A stretch of DNA of 64,000 bases from an uncultured bacterium (lineage in GTDB: Bacteria; Cyanobacteriota; Vampirovibrionia; Gastranaerophilales; Gastranaerophilaceae): contig CASGEL010000004.1 of NCBI GenBank assembly GCA_949300485.1, forward strand, positions 1 to 64,000, given 5' to 3'. Below, piece by piece: positions 35,019 through 42,674 of the stretch. The notes below the pieces were generated by a model. The model was not told where the DNA came from. It saw only the letters and a list, made by a program, of their open reading frames with translations, and made no database searches. The translations under genes and the position numbers were made by a program. Position 1 is the first letter of the stretch. Every line of letters begins with the position of its first letter.

Positions 35019-35053
35019 ATGTAGGGCAAATTGGTAAATTAAAAGGAGAAATT

Positions 35054-35440
35054 ATGCCAACCATTAATCAGCTAGTACGTTCTGAACGTAAAAAGCTTAA
35101 GGACAAAACTAAATCTCCTGCTTTGATGAATTGTCCTCAAAGACGTGGAGTATGTACAAGGGTTTATACTACAACCCCTAAAAAACCAAACTCAGCACTT
35201 AGAAAAGTTGCCAGAGTCAGATTAACTAACGGATTTGAAGTTACTTCATACATCCCTGGTATTGGACATAACCTGCAAGAACACAGTGTTGTTCTTATCA
35301 GGGGTGGTCGTGTAAAAGATTTACCTGGTGTTCGTTATCACATCGTACGTGGTACTTTAGATACTGCAGGTGTAGCTAACAGAACTCAAAGCAGATCTAA
35401 ATATGGTGCTAAAAAAGATTCAAAGGGAGGTAAGAAGTAA
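35054..35440 (+). CDS. rpsL: 30S ribosomal protein S12
   Basis: S12 lies at the decoding centre of the 30S subunit. The 128-aa sequence has the conserved streptomycin-region motifs [18 protein letters not shown] and [30 protein letters not shown], with the sensitive-type Lys in KKPNS. AAAAGGAG lies 5 nt before the ATG. Its TAA overlaps the rpsG ATG (TAATG). As in most bacteria it is followed by rpsG, but fusA and tuf do not follow. Confidence 0.98.
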   Translation: MPTINQLVRSERKKLKDKTKSPALMNCPQRRGVCTRVYTTTPKKPNSALRKVARVRLTNGFEVTSYIPGIGHNLQEHSVVLIRGGRVKDLPGVRYHIVRGTLDTAGVANRTQSRSKYGAKKDSKGGKK

Positions 35441-35910
35441 TGTCAAGACGTTCTAAACCTGCAAGAAGAATACCTTTAGCAGATCCGGTTTATAATAGCG
35501 TTGATATTTCTAAATTTATTAACAGAATTATGAGACGCGGTAAAAAATCTTTAGCTGAAAAGATTTTCTATGCTACTATGGAAAAAATTAAGGAAAGAAC
35601 AAATCAAGATCCTATTGAAATTTTCCAAAAAGCTATGACTAATGCTACTCCGTTATTGGAAGTTAAGGCTCGCCGTATTGGTGGTTCAACTTACCAAGTT
35701 CCTATCGAAGTTAAAGCAGACAGAGGTTTTGCATTATCTTCATCTTGGTTGATTGAATCTGCTAAGAAAAGAGGCGGCAAATCATTTATTGAAAAATTAA
35801 CAAATGAGTTAATTGATGCTTCTAACGGTCAAGGTTCAGCTTGCAAAAAACGTGAAGATACTCACAAAATGGCAGAAGCTAACAAAGCATTTGCTCATTA
35901 CAGATACTAA
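35440..35910 (+). CDS. rpsG: 30S ribosomal protein S7
   Basis: S7 nucleates assembly of the 30S head. The 156-aa protein is of standard length with the motifs INRIMRRGKKSLAEKI, NATPLLEVKARRIGGSTYQVP and HKMAEANKAFAHYRY. AGGGAGG in the end of rpsL serves as its ribosome-binding site, and the two genes overlap by 1 nt. A strong terminator ends the operon, so fusA/tuf must be elsewhere. Confidence 0.98.
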   Translation: MSRRSKPARRIPLADPVYNSVDISKFINRIMRRGKKSLAEKIFYATMEKIKERTNQDPIEIFQKAMTNATPLLEVKARRIGGSTYQVPIEVKADRGFALSSSWLIESAKKRGGKSFIEKLTNELIDASNGQGSACKKREDTHKMAEANKAFAHYRY

Positions 35911-35933
35911 TCAAGTATTTACAAATATATTGT

Positions 35934-35971
35934 CAGCATAGATTGTTTTTAACATTCTATGCTGCTTTTTT
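35934..35971 (+). terminator. terminator of the rpsL-rpsG operon
   Basis: A 9-bp stem CAGCATAGA / TCTATGCTG with a 13-nt loop, followed by a T run. Confidence 0.88.
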
Positions 35972-36028
35972 GTTGACTTTATTATTAAAACCTCATATAT
36001 TTAATATTGTGATTATCAGGAGATTTAC

Positions 36029-38068
36029 ATGCAATTAGATTCAGCAAATGAAGAAGAGATATCTGTGCAGAATAATTATGCTTCTTTGGCTGACTTATGC
36101 AGGGCTCTGTCTATATCAACCGCGACAGGAAAAAATTGGGTAAGGTTAGGAAAACTTCTTCCGTCCGTTATGATTGGCAATTCTCCGTTTTTTACGTATG
36201 AGTATATTGGTAAATTAAAGGAAAATATACAAAGCGGTGTAATTTCTGTATTAAAAAATCGTCGAAATAAGAAATTTGTTTCAGGCGAGAGCAGGGTTTA
36301 TCAATCGTATCTTTCTAGAGAGTCTGATAATATCTTTGTTATTCAATCTATTATTGATATTATTCATGATAGGAATATTGAGGTTACAGAACCTTTATTA
36401 TTGGCATTAGTTGCAGATTGCGCAGTCTGGCTGATTCTCTCTAAAACAAATCCTATGCTTTCTTGTGGTGGTTTAGCTGCATTTTTGAAAGGCGCTTATT
36501 CAGACGTTTCTTATATGTATTTAGTTGAGGATTTACTTTCTGATGATTTATTGATTAAGAAGTATATAGAATCCTATCCTGAGTTGTTTGAAAATCATTA
36601 TGTTTATGAAGAAGGCGAAGATATAATTGGTTTGTTATATATTTCATTAAAAAATATTGCAGCAAGAAAGTCTGCAGGAGCATATTATACTCCTGCAAAT
36701 ATTGTTAAACGTCTGTGCAGCAGGCTGTTTAGTTTAAATGATTTTGCGGGAAAGACTGTTCTTGATCCTTGCTGCGGTACCGGTAATTTTATCCTTCAGC
36801 TTCCTGCATGTATAAGTTATGAAAATGTATATGGTAATGATATTGATCCAATAAGTGTAGCTATTTCAAGAATAAATTACGCATTGAAGTATAGTATTTG
36901 TGATAGAAATATTATATATTCGCATATTACACAGAGTAATTATCTTCTGTCTGAAAATAATATCAAATATGATTTTATAATAGGTAATCCTCCTTGGGGA
37001 TATGATTTTTCTCAAAAAGATAAGAGGATTTTTAAAAACAAGTATTTTTCTGTCAAAGGGTCTAATATTGAATCCTATGATTTATTTGTGGAGCAGTCTT
37101 TAAAGTACTTACAAGAAGGTGGAGTGTTATCATTTGTTCTACCAGAGGCTTTTTTGAATGTTAAGGCTCATATGCCTGTCAGAACTTTACTCTTAGAAGT
37201 TTCTTCTGTTCAATATATAGAGTATTTAGGGGAAGTTTTTGATAGAGTTCAGTGCCCGAGTATAATATTACAATTGAAGTATAATAATAAACCATTTTGC
37301 ACTTCTGGAACTATTGTTAATGATGGAATAAGAGATTTTATTATTAGTAGTGATAGAGATTGTAATGCTGAATGTCTTCAGTTTCGCATTACAGATGAAG
37401 AGTATACTTTGTTGAGAAAGCTTGATTCGATAGAGAATAAAACGACTTTAAAAAATAATTCAATTTTTGCTCTTGGAATAGTTACCGGTAATAATAAAAA
37501 ATATATTTCCTCTGAATATACTGATGGTAAGGAAATGATATTGAAAGGTTCTGATATTTATAAATTTAAATTTAAAAAATCTAATAATTATATCAAATTT
37601 AATCCTGAAGTTTTTCAACAGGTCGCTCCTATTGAGTATTATAGAGCAGATGAAAAACTGTTTTATCGTTTTATATCAGAGAAGTTAGTTTTTGCTTATG
37701 ATGGGGAAAAATCCCTTTCTCTTAATAGTTGTAATATTTTGATCCCAAAATTTAATGATTTGAATATTAAGTATATTATGGCTATTTTGAATTCACGACT
37801 CGCTCAGTTTTATTTTAATAAAAAGTTTAATTCCGTCAAAGTTTTGCGCTCTCATTTGGAACAAATACCTATTCCTCATATTCCTTCTTCTTTTCAAAAT
37901 TCAATAGTAAAAATTGTTGATTTAATTTTGAAAGCAGATGAGAATAATGAACTTTTGAAAATGTATGACTATTTGGATCGTCAAATTTCGATTTTATATA
38001 ATTTGTCTGAAAAAGAGTATTTATTGATAAAAGCATCATTAGACAATAGAGATTTGTTATTGCTTTAA
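36029..38068 (+). CDS. N6-adenine DNA methyltransferase, Eco57I/TaqI type, orphan
   Basis: The 679-aa protein has an N-terminal helix-turn-helix-like segment (residues ~18-50, LADLCRALSISTATGKNWVRLGK) and a helical region. The methyltransferase core has PANIVKRLC, SAM motif I DPCCGTGNF and catalytic motif IV GNPPW. A C-terminal TaqI-type target-recognition domain follows (ILKGSDIYKFKF, KLVFAYDGEKSLSLNSCNILIPK, ILNSRLAQFYF). It would methylate adenine in a specific DNA site. I see no nuclease motif in the protein and no restriction gene beside it. It is therefore an orphan methylase or a type IIG enzyme with an unrecognised nuclease. It is convergent with the next gene with only 1 bp between stops. 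Confidence 0.88.
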   Translation: MQLDSANEEEISVQNNYASLADLCRALSISTATGKNWVRLGKLLPSVMIGNSPFFTYEYIGKLKENIQSGVISVLKNRRNKKFVSGESRVYQSYLSRESDNIFVIQSIIDIIHDRNIEVTEPLLLALVADCAVWLILSKTNPMLSCGGLAAFLKGAYSDVSYMYLVEDLLSDDLLIKKYIESYPELFENHYVYEEGEDIIGLLYISLKNIAARKSAGAYYTPANIVKRLCSRLFSLNDFAGKTVLDPCCGTGNFILQLPACISYENVYGNDIDPISVAISRINYALKYSICDRNIIYSHITQSNYLLSENNIKYDFIIGNPPWGYDFSQKDKRIFKNKYFSVKGSNIESYDLFVEQSLKYLQEGGVLSFVLPEAFLNVKAHMPVRTLLLEVSSVQYIEYLGEVFDRVQCPSIILQLKYNNKPFCTSGTIVNDGIRDFIISSDRDCNAECLQFRITDEEYTLLRKLDSIENKTTLKNNSIFALGIVTGNNKKYISSEYTDGKEMILKGSDIYKFKFKKSNNYIKFNPEVFQQVAPIEYYRADEKLFYRFISEKLVFAYDGEKSLSLNSCNILIPKFNDLNIKYIMAILNSRLAQFYFNKKFNSVKVLRSHLEQIPIPHIPSSFQNSIVKIVDLILKADENNELLKMYDYLDRQISILYNLSEKEYLLIKASLDNRDLLLL

Positions 38069-38069
38069 G

Positions 38070-39683
38070 TTAGAGTTTACTTCTTATATTTTTTAGATCT
38101 GCTTCAGCATCAGTAAGCAATGTAACATTGTATTTTTTTCTGAATGTATCAAGTACTGAAGGATTGATAATTGTTGGAGAACATTGATCCATATAGATGT
38201 TTTTAGCATTTGAATTTGTTAATGTGATTATATTTGATATAGACATAACATCACAAGTTGTAAAGAAAAATACCAATTTATTACTAGTTATCGGATATTT
38301 ACGGAAAATTTGGCTAAGAATATTTGTTGCAAGCGGTATATAGTTGCCTATAGGTATTGTTAAAACATTATTTCGTTCGCTTGCATATGAAAAACTTATT
38401 ACATATTCACTATCATTTAAATTTGAAAATAATTTATTAAAATATTCTTTTTGAAGTTCTAAATGAGCATCAATTCCTACAATATATAATTTTTCAAGTT
38501 CATTATTATTCAATTTCTCAATAATTTTATTAATTTTCTCTTTTATTTCAACTTCATTATAACCTAGTATTGTATCTTCTTTTATTTTACCCTTTGAAAA
38601 TCCTTTTGCGTTTTCTGCAGAGTCTATGAGTTCCGAATAATCATCATTTTCTATTTTTATAACTCCGTTAGGAACTATATAGTCATTTGAAAATAGTCTG
38701 CCTCTATATAAGTATTCGGAGGTATTTTTTGAATTTTTTGTAATAAGAATTGAGCCTGGAAATGTTGCAAAATCAAGTATGCAGTTTTCGGTAAGATTGC
38801 CGAAATGTCCGCGTAAATGTTCAAATTCGCTGAATCGTTTAAGTGCATGTGTAATAAGTAAATTAGAATGTGTATAGACATCTATCTCTTTGTCTTTAGT
38901 GCATTCTAACACTTTTAATAAATCAAAAAAATTGTTTCCTGATACAAGAATGGCTTTCCCTTTTCTTGTTGAGTGTGAAACTTTTACTTTTGAGATGCCT
39001 CCAAATGTGTCAAGAAGTAATTGGCTTATTTTTAGCTGTAGTGCACTGTCAAGTTTTGCAAGTTCATCTATTGTTTCTTGAATTTTTCTATTAGAAACTC
39101 TATGATGGTTAAATAAATCAAGTGTGGTAAGTATTTTGTGATAAATGTTTTCGTCAAAACTATTGTAATCGCATAGTTTTATCATGTTTAGGCTTATACT
39201 TTTTATCACAATTAATAGTATTGTTATTAAATTCTTTTGTTCTGTCGTTAATCTTTTATATTTATCAAGAAAGATCTTCTCACCCATTGCTATTGCCTGG
39301 GAAAGTGTTGTTTCTTTTTTTAATTTAGTGATTCTTCTCAGTTCTTTTGGTGGAATATTTTTTTTTGTGCATATTTCATTATATGTTTTCTGAGCATCAG
39401 TAAGCAGGTAATATTCTTTTTGAATGATATCAAATAGCTGTTTATCATTAAATTCGTTTATTGAAATCAAACTGGCAAGAAATGTTATTATTTCGTATTT
39501 TATATTTTCATTATTTGCACCAAGTTCTTCTAGCTCAAGTATGTAATGTGCAAGATTTTGCAAAAGTGCGATTGCAAGTTCTTGCAGTGCCGAAATCGTT
39601 GGAGAAATTGAACATGCTCCCCTTGAAGTACATTCGTTTATGTCTATATATGTATTTTTATATTCATTATTATTGTATGGCAT
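38070..39683 (-). CDS. hybrid-cluster-protein (hydroxylamine reductase) homologue lacking most metal ligands
   Basis: The 537-aa sequence follows Hcp. CTSRGACSISPTISALQEL matches the GCTxKGxCGKxPExAALQDL region, and KAILVSGNNFFDLLK, DVYTHSNLL and FATFPGSILITKNS match the central domain. Canonical ligands are missing: the N-terminal CxxC pair is gone (only C18 and C24 remain), the GHD His is Asn (SGNN), the THSE Glu is Asn (THSN), and the TNC Cys is Ser (TKNS). One later Cys-Asp (TTCD) is kept. A normal 4Fe-2S-3O cluster therefore seems impossible, and hydroxylamine/NO reductase activity should not be assumed. A glutaredoxin gene lies 2 nt upstream in the same operon. Confidence 0.75.
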   Translation of the reverse strand: MPYNNNEYKNTYIDINECTSRGACSISPTISALQELAIALLQNLAHYILELEELGANNENIKYEIITFLASLISINEFNDKQLFDIIQKEYYLLTDAQKTYNEICTKKNIPPKELRRITKLKKETTLSQAIAMGEKIFLDKYKRLTTEQKNLITILLIVIKSISLNMIKLCDYNSFDENIYHKILTTLDLFNHHRVSNRKIQETIDELAKLDSALQLKISQLLLDTFGGISKVKVSHSTRKGKAILVSGNNFFDLLKVLECTKDKEIDVYTHSNLLITHALKRFSEFEHLRGHFGNLTENCILDFATFPGSILITKNSKNTSEYLYRGRLFSNDYIVPNGVIKIENDDYSELIDSAENAKGFSKGKIKEDTILGYNEVEIKEKINKIIEKLNNNELEKLYIVGIDAHLELQKEYFNKLFSNLNDSEYVISFSYASERNNVLTIPIGNYIPLATNILSQIFRKYPITSNKLVFFFTTCDVMSISNIITLTNSNAKNIYMDQCSPTIINPSVLDTFRKKYNVTLLTDAEADLKNIRSKL

Positions 39684-39685
39684 AG

Positions 39686-39922
39686 TTAGTCCTTTTTGTA
39701 ATTTTTTAGATAATTTATTATGTCTTCAGATTCATATATTTTTTCATTTGTATTTTCATTGTATAAGAATGGTACTTGATCTTTTCCTCCTATTGAAAGT
39801 AACCGTAGTACATTATCATTATCGTTTGTGTCAAAAATATTACAGCTTATCTTGTTTTGATCCATGTATTTAATAACTTTTTGACAATATGGGCAGGTAG
39901 GAATAATAAATAGATCAATCAT
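39686..39922 (-). CDS. glutaredoxin-like thiol oxidoreductase
   Basis: The 78-aa protein has the glutaredoxin active site C-P-Y-C at residues 10-13 (IPTCPYCQKVI) and the cis-Pro region QVPFLY of the thioredoxin fold. It likely reduces disulfides or handles thiols of a partner. AAGGAGA precedes the ATG. Its stop is 2 nt before the hybrid-cluster-like gene, implying a functional pair. Confidence 0.88.
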   Translation of the reverse strand: MIDLFIIPTCPYCQKVIKYMDQNKISCNIFDTNDNDNVLRLLSIGGKDQVPFLYNENTNEKIYESEDIINYLKNYKKD

Positions 39923-40048
39923 GTTATTTTCTCCTTTGTTGTTATGCCTATTATAAAAAATAATAAGTTAATTAAATTAGCTGGTTGAATATTTTTTTAG
40001 GACTTATTTATAATTGCAAATTTTTAATTTTTATACTAAACTCTGGTT

Positions 40049-41173
40049 ATGAATAAGAAGAATATATTATTTGTTTTTGGGACAAGACCAGAAGTTATAA
40101 AACTGGCTCCTATAATATTAGAAATGAAAAAATATCCTGAGAGATATAGGGTTATATTATGTAATACAGAACAACAAAAAGAGCTGTCAAATCAAACACT
40201 TTCATATTTTGGATTGCAGGCTGATATAAATTTGAATTGTATGAAAGATAATCAAACCTTGATAGAAATACAAACAAGAATTTTGTCAGCATTAGATAAA
40301 GTTTATACAGATAATCCTGTTGATGCTACTATTGTTCAAGGGGATACAATGACTGTGCTGTGCGGTGCATTGGCAAGTTTTTACAGAAAAATACCGGTTT
40401 TCCATGTTGAAGCAGGTCTGCGTTCTTATGATATATATGAACCGTTTCCGGAAGAAATTATGCGCCAAATGACTTCAAGGGTTGCAGAACTTCATTTTGC
40501 ACCTACTGAAAAAAATAAGAAGGCTTTGTTAAAAGAGGATATTTCAGATAATAAAATTTATGTTACAGGAAATACTGTAATTGATGCTTTATTCTGTCTG
40601 TCTGAAGCTACTATGGATAAAGCTAAGGCATTTTATGAAGAGCAGCAAATAAATATTGACGATAAAGTTATATTGATTACTGTTCACAGACGTGAAAATC
40701 ATGGTGAGCGTCTTGACAGAATATTAAATGCTATTGAGTTTTTGGTAAAGAATTACAGTGATCATAAATTTATTATACCTGTACATCCAAATCCTAATGT
40801 AAGGTGTAAGATATATGAACGATTGGGTGACTTTGATAATGTATACTTATTAAAGCCTTTGGATTATCCTTATCTTGTTTATTTAATGAAAAATGCAAAG
40901 CTTATATTGACAGATTCTGGAGGAATTCAGGAAGAGGCACCCTCTTTTGGTTGTCCAACGTTAGTTATGCGTTATGAAACAGAACGACAAGAAGGGATTG
41001 ATGCTGGGGTGTCTGTTTTGGTGGGTGCAGAGTACGATAAAATAACCTCATTTGCCTCAGAAATTCTATCAAGATCTAGAGAAGATTCTAGATTAAAAGC
41101 TCAAAATCCATATGGAAACGGAGAATCAGCTTCTTTAATTGAACATATTATATACAACCATTTTAATAAATAA
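40049..41173 (+). CDS. wecB: UDP-N-acetylglucosamine 2-epimerase (non-hydrolysing)
   Basis: This enzyme interconverts UDP-GlcNAc and UDP-ManNAc for surface polysaccharides. The motifs are FGTRPEVIKLAPI at the N-terminus, QGDTMTVLCGALAS, HVEAGLRSYDIYEPFPEE, TVHRRENHGE, PVHPNP and LTDSGGIQEEAPSFG. The 374-aa length is normal. There is no Shine-Dalgarno; a TATACT (40032-40037) lies 11 nt before the ATG, so the leader would be very short. It stands outside the polysaccharide locus at 50-64 kb but probably feeds it. Confidence 0.95.
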   Translation: MNKKNILFVFGTRPEVIKLAPIILEMKKYPERYRVILCNTEQQKELSNQTLSYFGLQADINLNCMKDNQTLIEIQTRILSALDKVYTDNPVDATIVQGDTMTVLCGALASFYRKIPVFHVEAGLRSYDIYEPFPEEIMRQMTSRVAELHFAPTEKNKKALLKEDISDNKIYVTGNTVIDALFCLSEATMDKAKAFYEEQQINIDDKVILITVHRRENHGERLDRILNAIEFLVKNYSDHKFIIPVHPNPNVRCKIYERLGDFDNVYLLKPLDYPYLVYLMKNAKLILTDSGGIQEEAPSFGCPTLVMRYETERQEGIDAGVSVLVGAEYDKITSFASEILSRSREDSRLKAQNPYGNGESASLIEHIIYNHFNK

Positions 41174-41181
41174 TTTTTAAA

Positions 41182-41209
41182 AATAAAAAAGCAAGTTTAT
41201 AAACTTGCT
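41182..41209 (-). terminator. terminator of the minus-strand signal-peptide protein
   Basis: A perfect 20-bp palindrome AGCAAGTTTA/TAAACTTGCT is followed on the minus strand by a T run. No T tract follows on the plus strand, so it primarily ends the gene at 41262-41906. Confidence 0.8.
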
Positions 41210-41261
41210 AGACATAAAATGTTTTAGGGATATATTTAAGTTTTTTCTTGAGGTTTAATTC

Positions 41262-41906
41262 TTATTTTATGCTTGAAGTCAGGCGTTCATCAATTTTTCT
41301 GTCAATTTTTTTCATGACTTTTTGCATTTTTAGATCTTGAGCATTTATTTCTTGATGAGCAAGCACTTCATTTCTGTATTTTTTATAAAGTTCTATTTCT
41401 CTATCTTTAATATCTTTTTTGATAAGGAATTTATCATCTTCTTCTGAGATATCTTTTGAAATTTTAAATATAACTGCAAAGAGTGTTAATACAAAGACTG
41501 TCCATAAAATTTTATCTATAGGTACTGTCTCTCCAACAATTGCAGTTTCTCCTGTGATAGGTTCTAATATTAAAGTTGAGTTTTTGATATTATCTGCAGT
41601 TATATGGATTTTTAATTTATGCGGATCTGCATTTTCTATTACAAGTCCGTTTATATCATTTGTTCCTTTATATATGGCATTGACGGTATCTGTTGAAGTT
41701 ATTCCCAGTAGAGTCAATTCTAGTTCATTTTCTGACGGAGATTTTTTTATAACTTTTGCTGTTCTGTCAGTCCCTAATATAATATTGTATCCAGAGTCGT
41801 TTTTTTCTAACGTAATTGTATGCAGATGATTGCTTTGAGCAAAAGCTGCCAATGCTGTGAATCCAAATGCAATTAAGAATGTGAATATTAAAAATAACTT
41901 TTTCAA
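41262..41906 (-). CDS. exported single-pass membrane protein of unknown function
   Basis: An N-terminal signal peptide (about residues 1-24, ...LAAFAQ) is followed by a ~100-residue beta-rich domain (HTITLEKNDSGYNIILG, HKLKIHITADN). A transmembrane helix follows at about residues 135-150 (ILWTVFVLTLFAVIF), then a charged, helical cytoplasmic tail of ~60 residues. The outside domain is a little like AMIN-type domains, but I would not assign it. It is monocistronic, with its own terminator. Confidence 0.6.
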   Translation of the reverse strand: MKKLFLIFTFLIAFGFTALAAFAQSNHLHTITLEKNDSGYNIILGTDRTAKVIKKSPSENELELTLLGITSTDTVNAIYKGTNDINGLVIENADPHKLKIHITADNIKNSTLILEPITGETAIVGETVPIDKILWTVFVLTLFAVIFKISKDISEEDDKFLIKKDIKDREIELYKKYRNEVLAHQEINAQDLKMQKVMKKIDRKIDERLTSSIK

Positions 41907-42101
41907 TTATCTTCCTCCCTAATCTACATATCAATACTACAACTCTTTTTTTGTTTGTACATCAATCTAAGGGTTTAGATGTATAGTTCAAAAGTTTCAT
42001 GTTTTCATTAAGAAATGTAACGAAATAAATCCATGCTGAAATCTGTTTAATTTTTAAAACTTTATATAAGTGTAAAGAATAAATGATATTAGGAGCGAGA
42101 A

Positions 42102-42488
42102 ATGATATTATTATTTGGAGAACAAGCATCAAAATCAACTAAATCATCTAAGTCTAACAAAAATACAAATGTTAGAAATAATCCTGTGGAAAACTCCGGT
42201 ATTTTAGCAATGGGGCTTAGCGAAGCTAAAAGTTTATTAACAGTTGGAGAATATGATACATATATCTCATCAAATCCAGCTGCAGTTGATTATTCAATGT
42301 ATGCAAACAGTGATTTTGATTCTTCTTCAGATATAGGCTTTATGAGTGGATTTTCTTCTGCTCTTGCAACATTGAGTACTGATGGTGGATATTCATCAGC
42401 AGCTTCATTTGGTTTTGCAGGAGGCGGATTCTCATCTGGGGCATCTTTTTCTTCAGGATCTTGCTCATCTTTCTCCTCTGTAGGATAA
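42102..42488 (+). CDS. small Ser/Gly-rich protein of unknown function
   Basis: The 128-aa product opens MILLFGEQASKSTKSSKSNK. A middle part (SGILAMGLSEAKSLLTVGEYD) is followed by a low-complexity tail of Ser, Gly, Phe and Ala (SFGFAGGGFSSGASF...). AGGAG precedes the ATG. It has no classical signal peptide. The tail resembles surface or adhesive low-complexity proteins. It sits immediately upstream of, and on the same strand as, the large 703-aa structural-type protein, with a terminator between. Confidence 0.55.
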   Translation: MILLFGEQASKSTKSSKSNKNTNVRNNPVENSGILAMGLSEAKSLLTVGEYDTYISSNPAAVDYSMYANSDFDSSSDIGFMSGFSSALATLSTDGGYSSAASFGFAGGGFSSGASFSSGSCSSFSSVG

Positions 42489-42524
42489 ATAAAAATTTCT
42501 ATTTATTGATGGATGATAAATATT

Positions 42525-42554
42525 AAGGAACAGAAAGTTATCTGTTCCTTTTTT
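42525..42554 (+). terminator. rho-independent terminator
   Basis: A 10-bp stem AAGGAACAGA / TCTGTTCCTT with a 6-nt loop, ending in T residues. Confidence 0.9.
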
Positions 42555-42674
42555 GTTAGTTTTAATTTGTAACAATATCTTAACAATAAGGTTCAAATTA
42601 TTAAAGATTCAAGAAAATATGCCGATTTATACGATAAGAAAAGTTACAAGGAAATTGAAAGGATAAAGCTAACA

